Assembly (NCBI RefSeq): GCF_029227915.1
Contig: NC_079876.1
Coordinates: 5,766,001-5,830,000, forward strand
DNA: 64,000 bases
DNA from: Hydractinia symbiolongicarpus
Lineage: Eukaryota > Cnidaria > Hydrozoa > Anthoathecata > Hydractiniidae
Direction: 5' to 3'
Shown here: positions 23,331 through 34,593 of the stretch, piece after piece
Position numbering within the stretch: the stretch's first letter is position 1
Layout of the letters: the number at the start of each line of letters is the position of its first letter
Position numbers and translations under genes: made by a program
The notes under the pieces: model-generated
What the model was told of the DNA's origin: nothing
Seen by the model: only the letters and a program-made list of their open reading frames with translations
Databases searched by the model: none

Positions 23331-24770
23331 AGTTAAGGAGCTTGGGTACGAAGTTTACATCTGTGACGGACCAACGTGAAATCCCAGGGTCGATTTTTTC
23401 TCAAAAAATGCTCCGAAAGAAAAAAACGACGGTTTTAAAGAATTCAATAAAAATCACGGAAACAAATAATTATACTCATTTGGAGAATACAACTTTTTTT
23501 AATAGGAACGTCTAAATTTTAGGTGAGGCTGGATGTGCTGATTTTTTTATGCAAATATTCTTACCTGCGTTTTCCCTAAAAAGTTTCGGAAATTAGATAT
23601 TTCGACAAGAAAATAGGGAAATACTTTGCCATATTTACGGATGTTGGAGAATTTATAAATGGATGGTGAAATTTATACTGTTGTAAAATTGTAAAAAAAA
23701 ACATGTTCATCAGTGAAGAGAGAAAAAACTGTCTTGAAATAATTATTTCTTAGTTAGACTATTATTTTGTTCTTTTAAACTATGAAGGAATTCGGGATGA
23801 GTACGTTCTTGCTCTTAAGTCTTGACTAAATCTCAGCCTTGATGTTCTTATAAAGAAAAAATATCTACTTTTTTCATAAATGGTTGTTACAGCATTAAAA
23901 CAAGGGAGTACTACTATTTTTTCATCCATAGCAGGCGGATAACGAAAAAAATGAACATATCAAAGCAAAAAATAACAAAGTTCTTACCTTAACTGCTATC
24001 GACCGAAGCCAGTTAAAAAATGAACTCAAAGTTAAAATCCGTGCAGTAAAGGCTGATTACAGCTATCGAAATTTGTTATGGCTAATAAACAAAAGAGTTC
24101 ATGTTACAGGTCAAAAGTTTAAGCTTGGCTGCTAATGCGAAATAATACAGAATATGATAATAGTTTTGCGCATGATTTATTAACTGTAGCTATGTTTATT
24201 TTATATAAGATTATAAGTTCCGAAAAATGTTGTTCAAAATTTATTATTTTATGGAGATTAGCAAAAAGTACTAATAAAATTACATTATTAAAAACTTTTT
24301 GTTGCAAAAATTTGACTGTTGCAGGATTATTGTCCATAACTAAAGAAGGTTTAATTGCTCATTAAAAAAAAATGAAAAGTTGCTCAACACTTCGCATTCA
24401 ATAAAACAAAAGGCGAGAGACAGCAAATAGTCTAATTCTGAACTGAATAACAGAAACGAAAAATGCACTATTTTCAATTTAGAGATTATTGGGAATTGCA
24501 CAACAAAAAACGAATAATATTTGACTGAATAAATCCTTCTTTCGTCATCTCCACGCACTGCCCGAAGCGGTCATTGAATTTTTTTTAGCTATAAGCAGTG
24601 GTTTTATTTGAATAGGGTGATAATTAAGCTCTTTCGAAAAATTACAATGTACTTTATGTTACACTATAACATATTTTATTTAAGAATACAATTCGCATTT
24701 TTCTCACGGGATATATTTTTAGAGATTATCTTGTTTTTTAGGCCGAACATCATTTTCTCACGGATAACTC
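23331..24770. other. no gene recognised
   Basis: AT-rich intergenic sequence. The open frames near 24119-24558 have no recognisable motif or splice context. Confidence 0.4.
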
Positions 24771-25025
24771 ATTCACAGAGCACCAATTCACTGAAGCTAA
24801 AAGATCACTTATTTGCAGATTACTTCACAGATCATTGATTCACTGAATCACTAAGTACTTTACAGAGCATTTAATTCTTTGAGCATGCTAAATTCAAAGA
24901 TCACATATTCATAGAGCACTGATTCAAAGATAAATTATTCACTGAGTACTGATTCACTGAGCACTGATTCGCAGAGCACTGATTCGCAGAGCACTGATGC
25001 ACTGAGCACTGATTCACAGAGCACT
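24771..25025. repeat. degenerate 15-bp minisatellite
   Basis: GAGCACTGATTCACA and variants (GAGTACTGATTCACT, GAGCACTGATTCGCA) repeat in tandem, clearest from 24915 to 25025. It yields an artificial NQCSV-type repeat ORF on the minus strand. Confidence 0.75.
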
Positions 25026-25436
25026 GAGGCACAGTTGTATGTAATAAGGCTATTGTCATATCTGTTTCGATTCCACAAAATACACAGGAGTAGTAAACGC
25101 CGCAGTAAACATGAAAACGAGGTTTATTATGAATGTTGTAAACCGAGTTGAAGTTTAAACCAAGATGACCAAAAGTCAAGTTGGTTCAAACCAAGTAGTC
25201 CTGCGCGTATTATAGTAAACCAAGTTAACTATTTCGAGTTATTATTTCTTTTTTTGAACTAAGTTGACCCCATGCATCAATTTAACTCGCTCCATTGTAC
25301 TTAGTAAAGTTCCCGATCTATTAAATTCTGGATAATAAGGTAACAGACTAAATTGGGTTCATAATAGGGTTAAGTGTTTGATGAGACAAAAGGTAAAAAG
25401 ATGTATTTTTCAAACTAAAACATATGTACAAGGATT

Positions 25437-26920
25437 TTACATTTCAAGTACAAAAAGTGTGTGTTGTGGCTGAAATTCTTCCAACAAACTCTTCCAATTT
25501 GGCGTAATTGGACCGTTCTTCAAGCAATCGTAAAACTTCACTTTGCCGTCTATGTTCAACAATGAAGTGTAGTGAGCTACGCTTCCTCTACGGTGTAGCG
25601 TAGTGCCCATCCATGTATACCTGAAATTCGAAATAAATAACTATAAACGTGACCATAATAAAACAATATATAGCATCCTTATACCTGAAATAGTTAACGA
25701 CTTGTGCAAAACAAATATGGAGAGTCGATTAAATTTTGCAAACTTGTCAAATTTACTATCAATTTTAGTTACCTTTCTCCCTCTGTAAGGATGATTTCTC
25801 GCGGAATGTTCAATAATCCTGTCCCATCAAAGCTTTCCACAGATATCGGCAAAATAATTGGGAAACATCTAAATATTTTTGGATCATATAGGATCTTTCT
25901 CCATTGCAGCACGGGTTGCTTTTTCCTCTAAAAATAGACATTAATTTCACATGGTGAAATATGGACAATTTATAAAATAGGGATAATTCGAAAACACTTA
26001 CGTCAAGCTATTTTTATCCCATTGGATGAATCTCCTTTTGGGTAATGGTTTTTCCAGTGGTCGCATACATGGCGCCTTAAATGATCCAACCACCATTCAA
26101 TGACGGCAGTTGTGAATAAGGACGCACTCGCACCGTCACCAGTGTTCATTTGTGGAATAACAGAGGTTGCTTGACTAAGATTTTTTGACTGACAAAACTC
26201 ACTACTGCAGTTGGACTGGATGTCATAATCCAAAAGAAACTTCCTTCCTCAATGTCAACGCTAACTTTTTCCACGTCTGGATTAAAAACTATTATTTTTT
26301 TTATTATCAGTGTCACTTCTATCGTTTTCTCCATCGTCTGCTTCATCGTTAGAAGAAACACTCTGAGGCATAGGTTAAACTTGTTCATTTCATTGTTTTG
26401 CTTCTGCCAGAAGCGTTTCAAGTTTCATTTTCTTTGGGGGACTACCTTCTGATGATTTCGGAGGATTTTCACCCAAAACAAACTCTGGTAAAAAGTCGAT
26501 GTCACTATCTGTGGAGATGTCTGTTTCTTGTGCCTCTGAGTGCTTTCGCACTCTGAGAGCAGGCACTGGTCTTTTTACCAGTGTTGTTACTTTCCGTGGA
26601 GCAGGTACCGGTTTTTTCATCGGTGCTTTTTCTTTTCGTGGAACAGGTCTTGGCACAGGGACAGAAGGAACTGAAGAAGCGCTATATTCATTATCACAAT
26701 CACCGTCATTATCAACATGTATTATTTCATTATCTGTCTTATCCAATTCATCTATTTCTTCTAAAAAGTCAGGGATATTCTCTCCCTGTAATACACTATC
26801 AACCGAATTGATTGGAAACCTTTCCATGGTGTCAGGGAGTTGCCCAAAAACCACTTCGAATGGACTTTTTTTTGTAACTCGCGAGGAGCGAATATTCAGT
26901 GAATCTAAGAAAAAGAACAA
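25437..26920 (-). pseudogene. Ginger-like integrase tail joined to a USP-like peptidase domain, decayed
   Basis: At 26920-26390 the minus strand reads KKSPFEVVFGQLP, the tail of Ginger/retroviral-type integrases. An acidic linker with repeated P-V-P-A-P/R-K segments and KKMKLE follows. After frame disruptions around 26250, an OTU-like stretch appears (MNTGDGASASLF, then HLRRHVCDHW). Two cleanly spliced exons follow: 25927-25773 and 25620-25437, ending in TAA. They encode GTGLLNIPREIILTEGERY and RRGSVAHYTSLLNIDGKVKF, resembling the C-terminal lobe and His box of ubiquitin-specific proteases. Ginger-type transposons are known to capture cysteine-protease domains, so this is probably an element gene. 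The Cys box is not identifiable. Domain naming is by motif only. Confidence 0.55.
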
Positions 26921-26942
26921 CTATCAAGTCACAGTATAATGA

Positions 26943-27420
26943 TATAAATGTCAAACCAAGTTTACAGGATGTCAAACCACTGAGTGCCAAACCAAGTTGG
27001 CAAACCAAGTTGACTAAGTGCCAAACCAAGTTCACTAAACGTCAAACCAAGTTGACTAAGTCCCAAACCAAGTCGGCTAAATGTCAAACCAAGTGGACTA
27101 AATGTCAAACCAAGCTGCCTAAATGTCAAACCATGTTGACTAAATGTCAAACCAAGTTGACTAAATGTCGAACCAAGCTGACTAAATGTCAAACCAAGTT
27201 GATTAAATGTCAAACCAAGCTGACTAAATGTTGAACCAAGCTGACTAAATGTTGAACCAAGCTGACTAAATGTCAAACCAAGTTGACTAAATGTCAAACC
27301 AAGCTGACTAAATGTCAAACCAAGTTGACTAAATGTCAAACCAAGTTGACTAAATGTCAAATCAAGCTCACTAAATTTCAAACCAAGTTGATTAAATGTC
27401 AAACCAAGTTGACCAACTGC
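26943..27420. repeat. 21-bp minisatellite
   Basis: About 22 units of CTAAATGTCAAACCAAGTTGA with point variants. Because 21 is a multiple of three and the unit lacks stops in several frames, long mirror ORFs arise on both strands (KCQTKLT on +, FSQLGLT on -). These are not credible genes. Confidence 0.92.
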
Positions 27421-28700
27421 TAAATAAATAACAGGAAAAAATTGCACTGAATTTGTGGTAGCCAAGACGCCCATTTGTTGCTTTGAAGGGCCCGTTGTTT
27501 GCATGATATCATATCCTCGCCACAGGCATTAGTTCTTCGTAGTCTGTTTTCCACGACTTTCGTCATAAACTTGAAGTTTGATGGTACATGAAAAAATAAA
27601 AGATATGAAGAAGAGCTTGAAAAGTTGTCTGTGAATCTTTTTATTTTTTTGAAAATAATAATTCGTTTCTAAGATATAGGTCTTGACAGTTTAGCTAATT
27701 ATGCGGAATTATCACATCACAGATTGGATGTTAAAAAAATCTAAAATCTATAATTACAGTGATTGAGATTATTCTCTTGCTATTATAACGTATGTTATCG
27801 CTTCATATAACTTTATAATTTAAATTCGTGAATTAATAAATACTATCAAAAATTTTATCAATTTTGATTCGCTTTTCTCAACTCAGTATATTTCCCCAGT
27901 TGTTGTGAAAAAAAACATAAAAACATTTCAAAAAAATGTGAAGTGTTAAAAACACTAACACAAGCGGAAAACAAAAACAAAACAAAATCGTAAATTTTAA
28001 CTGAAAATAAGGCTTAGATTCTTTAAGTTTATGTCTTAAAAAAATTTTTCAACTGACTACAGTACGGATAATTACCAGTATAGAAAAAATGTAGGCACGG
28101 TTCGTTAAATAGAATTCTATCGAAAACCAAGTGGTTGCTAAATTTAAAATTAGCTGTCTTGTCTTAATGTATTTTGACCAAGACTGTAGATCTTTTGCCT
28201 TTTTTAATATCATGGGGCGCCTTCAAGGGACTACTTGTTTTTTGAAAAACGCGGGACGGCCTCGGAGGAGTACTTGTTCGTTTGAAAACAAAAGTACGCC
28301 CTTGGTATGACGAAAGCAAGGGTAAGCGGACATGGAGGAGGTGGAGGGTTTGTCATAAATGGCGAATATTTGGACGAACAGTTTTTTGTATGCGTCCTAT
28401 TGCCGGATTTTATACAGCGCAGTCTGGGTACTAGTAAAGAGTTTGTAGGGACACATTTTTGAAGTATTTTAAAGGTCTGGATGTCCCGCTGTAAAATATA
28501 TTGAAAAAGGGGTTTTCGTGTGGCAAAAGTAGTTAGAAGTATTCAGACAAGCGTCAATACATACTATTATATACGGTCTATGATCTATTTCTCTTCAGCA
28601 AGTTTATATTTTACCATTAAATACAAATTTTAAGAGTTCTGCTGTAGTCACGAATTTGTTTAAAGTGTTCAAGTGGTGATTTTCATTAACAACATTATAG
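27421..28700. other. no gene recognised
   Basis: AT-rich, with a short GC-richer patch near 28210-28340. No supported exon. Confidence 0.35.
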
Positions 28701-28709
28701 TTCTACCAT

Positions 28710-29955
28710 AGTTAGAGATGAGATGTATCGAGCTATATTATACAATGATGGTCAAAAGGTTTTTCTTATTCCCCCTTTGTTTAAACAATTTTCGCTCAAA
28801 CCAACAAATGGTGAGCCAATAACGTTTTATCGCCTGCCTAGAGACCCAACATTACAGATGAAGTATCGTACAATGCTAAAAACCGTTGGTATAAATTGAA
28901 AGAATGGTCACATGTGTTGCAAACAATAAAATGGCATAAGAAGAAATGCCACTGATCCTAATATTGTTGAAAGTAAATTTGAAAAGGCTACGGCAAGGTA
29001 AAAATCTATTAACCAACCATCATATCGAAAAAACCCGCTATATTTCAATTAAACTCAAATTAGAAATAGCAAGAAAAGAAAATTCAGCACATTCGTAAAG
29101 AAAGCAATCTACTGTTACAAATCCTTCCACGCCCATATCAACACGTAAAAAGCATTTTTAAACAAACAATTAATTTCTCAGCTTTCAACTTAACAATAAA
29201 ATAACAGAACTGAAGAAACAGCTAAATTAGGCTAATAGTAAAGGGTTTACTGTTTTCAAAGCGAAAACTTTGAAGAACGCTAATCCCTACATTAAAATCA
29301 CTGACTTAAGCAGGTTTTTATGAATTTCTTCTCTTATTAACATTTTACACACAGAGAATAAAGTACTAAAGACAAAATTGAATATGCTTAACAATCTATG
29401 TCTAAAGAAAAGTAAGGAAAATGATAAACTTAAAACATTCTATCGAATTAAAGATTCACCTTGTTAAAATCTAATTTTTAATACTTATGTGGACTTACTA
29501 TAGAAAAATTTAAAGTCTTATTTAAATTTATTAAACCATATATGTCAATTATTGAATATCCCTATTGTGAAAAGGATGGAAGTAGATCATTTGACAAAGT
29601 TCAGAACCCTTTTCAGTTTCGACCATATGCAGACATTTACTTCCTCTCGATATAATGACACACATGCTTAACTGCAGCGACAGTACTGTGCATTCGTTGG
29701 ATGGATATTTTTGTAGACACTCTTTTTAATAAACTTGACCTGAAGCCTGTAGATGGATTTCTTTTGAAAAAAAATGCTCCAGATTGTACTTAGTTTAAAT
29801 AACAGCAATAAATTGTGATCTAAGCAGATTAATATTTTCCCATTATAAAAATAGAATCACTGCAAAGAATGAATGTATTATCATCCACATGGCTAGTGTT
29901 GTGTCATATATTAAATTTGCTATGCGACCAACAGGTTCTAAAACAAATTAACTAA
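28710..29955 (+). pseudogene. decayed THAP/DDE transposase (DDE_Tnp_4-like)
   Basis: The frame FYRLPRDPTLQMKYRTMLKT (about 28830-28895), then GIN-stop-KNGHMCC and NIVESKFEKATAR, resembles the second half of a THAP zinc finger. Downstream come FKVLFKFIKPYM (about 29510), FNKLDLKPVDGFLLKKNAP (about 29740) and FSHYKNRITAK (about 29840). These occur in the order of the DDE_4 transposase core. Many stops and frameshifts separate them, so it is a dead copy, related in type to the better-kept element at 40528-45433. Confidence 0.5.
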
Positions 29956-30241
29956 AAAAATAAGTAACTACCTACTATATTTGCTTTCTCTATATATATT
30001 TATAAATATACACACGGGAATGAAACAAAGACAAATTTTTACATTCAATACTATAGCTTCATGATCTCGCAATCCTCAGTTAAATACAACGACATTTAAA
30101 CCGTAAAAACAATATAAAGTTATCAAAGGATAAAGTTAACAAAACCTAAATCTACAACTCTTATTGAAACCTAGATCTCCATGCTTCTTGTATCATTTTT
30201 GTTCTAAACTTTTTATTCTTATTGTTGTTATTATTATGTTA

Positions 30242-30285
30242 TTATAGGGATAAGAACCATTGTATAATGGAACCCGAATAAATGT

Positions 30286-30322
<37 letters not shown>
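30242..30322 (+). mobile_element. retroposon 3' end: AATAAA plus long A tract
   Basis: AATAAATGTC is followed at once by about 38 A. A poly(A) signal next to an encoded A tract is what a reverse-transcribed polyadenylated RNA leaves. The upstream body was not identified, so it may be a very short truncated insertion into the Penelope-like fragment that starts just after the A tract. Confidence 0.55.
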
Positions 30323-30324
<2 letters not shown>

Positions 30325-30332
30325 ACAATATG

Positions 30333-30766
30333 ATGGTATCTATGAAAAAGTGACGTCGTTTGTTACTGTATCGTTGTTGTTGATGATTTTGTTGTTGTGG
30401 ATATTTATCTAGGCTTTCATGTTTTTTTGTGCAGCTGTAAGAAACTTTTACGTTGTTGCGGTTAAATATTTTGTGGAGCTTGTTTTGTTTCGGGAAAGGT
30501 TTGTCTATAAGAAGCAAGAATAACTTTCCGATTTTCGTAGATACGTTTACGTTATAAGATTAAACCATATTATATTTCTTCTTCTTTTCTTATTTTCTGC
30601 GAGATTTGAAACAGCTTTCTTTCGTTCTTGGTATTGCAGTTTAACATCGTGCCCGGATTCCTTTAACGCCTTCTCATAAATTACGGCGACTTCGTTAAAT
30701 ATTTGTTCATTTGAAGAATGTTCGGATAAACTCTGCTCAATAGTAATTGGGATTTGTTTGATGATA
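30333..30766 (-). pseudogene. Penelope-like element fragment
   Basis: The minus strand reads IYEKALKESGHDVKLQY, then KKRRRNIIWFN, then (after a frameshift near 30560) STKIGKLFLLLIDKPFPK, NKLHKIFNRNNVKVSYSC and (after another shift) NIHNNKIINNNDTVTNDV. This block lies just upstream of the zinc/GIY-YIG region in Penelope-like retroelements of cnidarians and other animals. The RT itself is not present. One side abuts the A tract and the other a MITE. Confidence 0.6.
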
Positions 30767-30769
30767 TTA

Positions 30770-30921
30770 CCCAGTAAACACGAGACGTCTTAAACACGTC
30801 TTTAAAACTTCTTTGAAAGACCAGATGAGACGTCTCTAAGACGTCTCTGAAAAAAGACGTCTTTTTGCGACGTGTTAAAGACGTTTTAAAGACGTCTTTG
30901 GGACGTCTCGTGTTTACTGGG
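30770..30921. mobile_element. palindromic MITE, 152 bp, TTA duplication
   Basis: It starts CCCAGTAAACACGAGACGTC and ends with the exact inverse, flanked by TTA on both sides (30767-30769 and 30922-30924). The interior is rich in AGACGTCT palindromes, so the whole element can fold into one long hairpin. The 3-bp TTA duplication suggests a Harbinger-type transposase moved it. Confidence 0.85.
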
Positions 30922-30979
30922 TTACGCTAGATAATGAGACAATTTAAAAAAAGTATTGTTTGCTTTCCAGGTTCATCAT

Positions 30980-31330
30980 ACCCATCAAATCGATCTGGTC
31001 GACATGAAAAATATGCAAGTTGAATATCAAAGAAAAACGTATCGTTATGTACTGTCGATTCTCGCTTTCACTGGTTAGTACCACTGTCTTCAAAACATGC
31101 AAGCAAGGTTAGAATGGAGCTTGAGAAAATTTACAATTTACATGGGACCACTAGTATTTTACAAAGTGACCAGGGTAAAGAGTTTTATGGATCAGTTCAA
31201 AGGTATTGTCAGAGGAAAAAATTAAAAATGATTAAAAGCAGACCTTACCACCCTCAATCACAAGCCTATGAGACTCGGACATTCAATTGGAAGTCCGAGT
31301 TTATCTTACTGCACACGGAAAGGTAAGCAC
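30980..31330 (+). pseudogene. integrase core fragment (Ginger/KRBA2-like)
   Basis: DLVDMKNMQ and YRYVLSILAFTG (first catalytic Asp region), then after a frameshift LQSDQGKEFYGSV (second Asp) and SRPYHPQSQ (third catalytic region). Order and spacing fit a DDE integrase. The region after PQSQ is rearranged and the frame is broken. It points in the opposite direction to the integrase tail at 26.9 kb, so it is a separate insertion. Confidence 0.6.
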
Positions 31331-31403
31331 ATTCGTTATTGTATCATTTTGTATTGTTATTCTGTAACAAAAACAATAGCAAATATATTTTATTTAAACT
31401 TTA

Positions 31404-31550
31404 GTTCGCAATTTCAACTTCGATGATTTGCCACCAGAAATTATAGAAACGATCTTGATGTTAGTATTGCAATGCAGCGATTACAATTGGCCCTCGCATA
31501 TCGTTTCCACCTTGGAGGAAAGAATACGGAAGGAGAAACAACTCTTTTAA
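31404..31550 (+). CDS. possible exon with F-box-like start
   Basis: An acceptor TTTAAACTTTAG precedes an open stretch reading FNFDDLPPEIIETILMLVL and then a TAA. DLPPEII-x2-IL is F-box-like. No partner exon was found, so this is a weak candidate or an orphan fragment. Confidence 0.2.
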   Translation, partial: VRNFNFDDLPPEIIETILMLVLQCSDYNWPSHIVSTLEERIRKEKQLF

Positions 31551-32092
31551 TTCTATTGAAACACTGCGTGAGGTTCTAGCAGGTGTCTGTATAGAAACTT
31601 AATTTGAAATTTTGGCGGTTGTGTGACTAAATTATTCATGAATAACAATTCGCAACTATGATTGGTTATAAAAACAATTAGATAATTTAATGATGAATTT
31701 GATAATATTATCAAAACAAGAAGCCATATTGAAATCGGTAAAATTTCTTTTGTTTTTATGTTAACATAATTAGCGAGGAAGCACATGCTCGACATTTTTG
31801 TAAACAAAAAGAAAAAGTTTATATCTCGTTTTAAAACGACGTTCTGTTATACGAAGTTATTTCTTTAGTTAGAATAAACATTAATCCAGCACACATTTTT
31901 TTGGCACTCGTCCGGCGCATATCTATCTATATTGTTTTTCATGATCAAAGTGGTATACTCAAGCCTGCAAAAATAGGATAATATCATGGTTAAACGCTTA
32001 TTTCCAAACGTATTGTTGAAGTTTTTAACAGCAATGTTTACCGACTTATATTAGGCACACTTTCCACACAATTATCACGTGCCTTCAGCGTG
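31551..32092. other. no gene recognised
   Basis: AT-rich sequence between the integrase fragment and the Harbinger element. Confidence 0.35.
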
Positions 32093-32370
32093 TTAAGCGG
32101 GTTTTCCACTAGGCGGATTATTCCGTGTGGAGCGGAGCGGCCATTGTTGTTCTTGTGCAAATTCCGCCAAAGGCGTTCCGCTACGCGCGGAATTAAAAGT
32201 TGAACCGGACTCGACTTTTCCGCCACTGTAAATTCCGCGAGCCAATCAAAATGCTTGATTTCGTGTGTTTTACATAAAATTTAAAATAGCTGAAAGCTGA
32301 AAGGAAATAGCGAAGCAGTAGCTGTGAATGCATCATTGTGAACCATTGTGGCAAGAAAAAGGGAAATAAG

Positions 32371-33378
32371 ATGTCTTTCGCAGAATCTAGTCAGATTTTG
32401 ATGTCATGCACGCCAGTAGAGAGTCAAGTTACAGAATGTGACAAAGAATTGTTTATAGAGGAAGTAAGTAGAGCTTAGCTAGCTAGCTAGATTATTTTTC
32501 TAAAGCTAAACTTGGTTATCTGTTTTTTTGTTTGCCATAGTCAAATAACTATTTCTAAAACATTTGTAGGTTCGGAAATTTCCATGTCTATGGAACATTT
32601 ATTCTACTGATTACAAAGACAGAAACATCAAAAATAATGCATGGCAAGAATTGGCAAGAATATTTCAAAAAGATTGTAAGTAAACCCCTACTATCTCATA
32701 GCTACATATATATTTGCTGTTGTTTTTATTTTCAGAAAGAAAGTAAAATCACATAATTTTTGGAATCTGATATTAAATATATACTGTGTATATATATATG
32801 GCTTTTTATTATTTGTAGGCGAATTCCTTCAAAAACAACTAAAATATTAAAAAGACAACCTGAAAAAATGTCTCGACAGAAGAACAAGGATGACAAAATC
32901 AGGTGCAGCTGCTTCGTCGTTACCAAAATGTAACTATTTTGAACAGATGTCCTTTCTTTATGAAAGAGCACTTATGAACTTCCCAACTGAAAGCAATGTA
33001 CGGATACAGAGTAAAGAAAATACAGAACAAACGTGTTGAAAGGAAAGCGTTGATCAACCCCCTGATGTAGATTTGTTCACACCACCACAATCTCCTATGA
33101 TTTTGAACAAAATTACGGACAGTGGCAGCGCTACTGTTACGGCAAAGCGGGAGAAAAGAAAACGTAGTGAGAATGCAGAAGGAAATAGAATTTCGAAAGA
33201 GTTGGATGCAATAGAGAAAGAATTAAAAGCTGGTGATAAAGAGGAATGTGAAGATAGTCTTTTTTCCCGTAGCCTAGTGCCCACTTTAAGAAAATTATCT
33301 GCCAAGAAGAACAAAATGGCAAAAATTAAGATTTCGCAGCTGTTGTTTGAAATTGAGTTTGATGAGGCATGTGAATAA
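32371..33378 (+). pseudogene. Harbinger MADF-BESS DNA-binding protein, two nonsense codons
   Basis: Exons 32371-32463, 32570-32675 and 32819-33378 join in phase. The MADF domain begins VRKFPCLWNIYSTDYKDRN and WQELARIF and continues as CEFLQKQLKY in exon 3. Exon 3 has a TAA right after KY and a TGA after EQTC, with the reading frame kept on both sides (DNLKKCLDRR, SGAAASSLP, FLYER). The C-terminus reads LRKLSAKKNKMAKIKISQLL, a BESS motif. In Harbinger elements the Myb/MADF partner binds the ends and helps the transposase into the nucleus. The two stops should inactivate this copy. Confidence 0.85.
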
Positions 33379-33472
33379 AACTAATTTTCTCTTTAACATT
33401 TTTTATATAACATAACATTTTTTACAGTATTTGTATGGATGTACATGTTCTATACATGTTGACATAAATTAT

Positions 33473-34470
33473 TCAGTTTTTATTTTGTCCTGTACTATTG
33501 ACAATATCCCACTGCCATTCTACTGCTCCTTCATTGTTGAAATAGCATTTAAATTCATCCCGAATTAAGGCTGCCTGTTTTGAATAATTGTTTGAACTAC
33601 AATTTGTTAAGTCCTGAATACCACTGATACTTTCAGAGTCTTTTCTCCATTCACCTGAAATAATATTGTTTTGGCTTCCTCTATCAACATAGTTTTCTGG
33701 GCAGTAATTATAAGTATTATTTGCATTGGAAACAGTCATTAAGTAGTTGTGTAATGCCACCACTGCTTTAGTATTAATACAACTTTGTCGACTTTACTTA
33801 TGATGGGTCGGCGAAGAATTCGAAAGCGGCTTGCAGCAATTCCAAATACATTTTCTACTACTCACCGCGCTCTTGAGAGCCTATAGTTGAATACTCGCTT
33901 TTCTTTTGCCAAGTTTTGAAGTGGGTACGGTTTCATCATGTGAGGTTTCAGCCCAAAAGCATCATCACCTATGAAAGTAAAAGGCAACACACGATTTGAC
34001 TGTGGTAGTTTTGATGCTTTTGGAATTTTAAGTAGATTATTCTCAATGCTATAGCCAAGATTGCTGTTTCCATACACACTACCATCACTTTGTCTTCCTG
34101 TATCTCCAATATCTACCATTAGAAATTTATAAAGTGCACTGCACACTGCCATAAGCACAATACTGTGTTGCTTTTTATAATTAAAGAATGCTGAACCTGA
34201 TCTTGCTGGGGGCTGCATCACAACATGCTTTCCAGCGATTGCCCCTAAGCAATTTGGAAAGTTCCATTTTTTATAAAATTCCTGAGCTACATGTTGCCAT
34301 TCTTCTGGGGAGTTTGGAGGTTTAAGATCCCCCTTCTGCTTTCGTTCTTGGTAAATTTGGCGTATCCAGAATCTTTTTTTATATTTCCTATTATTTATTT
34401 CATTTTCTAATGCCAACAATTTCAATAGTTTAACTTTTTTAAGAAGAACTAATCGGCGACTGAACTTCAT
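33473..34470 (-). pseudogene. Harbinger (HARBI1-type) DDE transposase, inactivated
   Basis: The minus strand carries EEWQHVAQEFYKKWNFPNC, GAIAGKHVVMQPPARSGSAF, FNYKKQHSIVLMAV, VDIGDTGRQSDG, IGDDAFGLKPHMMKPYP and NYRLSRAR-stop-VVENVFGI. The first catalytic Asp of the GAIDGKH motif is Ala here (GCT). A TGA cuts the RARR-VVEN motif that holds the catalytic Glu, and a frameshift near 33750 precedes the tail (VALHNYL). The segment expected between RKQKGD and LKPPNSPEEW (the helix-turn-helix region) is missing, suggesting an internal deletion. Confidence 0.9.
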
Positions 34471-34593
34471 GGTGTTGTTTGCATAATGGCGCCGTGCTTA
34501 GTGGAAAAATAAAATGCGTTTTGCGAGACGGAAAATATCCTCTGCGCTGAACGCTCCGCACGGAATAATCCGCCTAGTGGAAAACCGGCTTTA

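Larger units (their letters stand above)
32096..34590. mobile_element. PIF/Harbinger element, full length (2,495 bp), inactivated
   Basis: TIRs: the left end starts AGCGGGTTTTCCACTAGGCG and the right end is its inverse with one change, continuing through GATTATTCCGTG and GGAGCG. TTA flanks both ends (32093-32095 and 34591-34593). Inside are the two genes expected of a Harbinger: a MADF/BESS protein on + and a DDE transposase on -, transcribed toward each other. Both are broken. Confidence 0.93.

Noticed and set aside
24119-24558. Overlapping ORFs on both strands
   Set aside because: Short, AT-rich, low-complexity frames without motif support.
26899-27504. Long ORFs on both strands as genes
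   Set aside because: They follow exactly from a 21-bp stop-free repeat unit; composition is a simple 7-residue repeat on each strand.
18000-28000. Missing RRM1 first exon of SREK1
   Set aside because: Several minus-strand stretches before GT donors were inspected (for example near 23985) but none encodes a V-x-V-x-N-L type RNP2 strand in phase.
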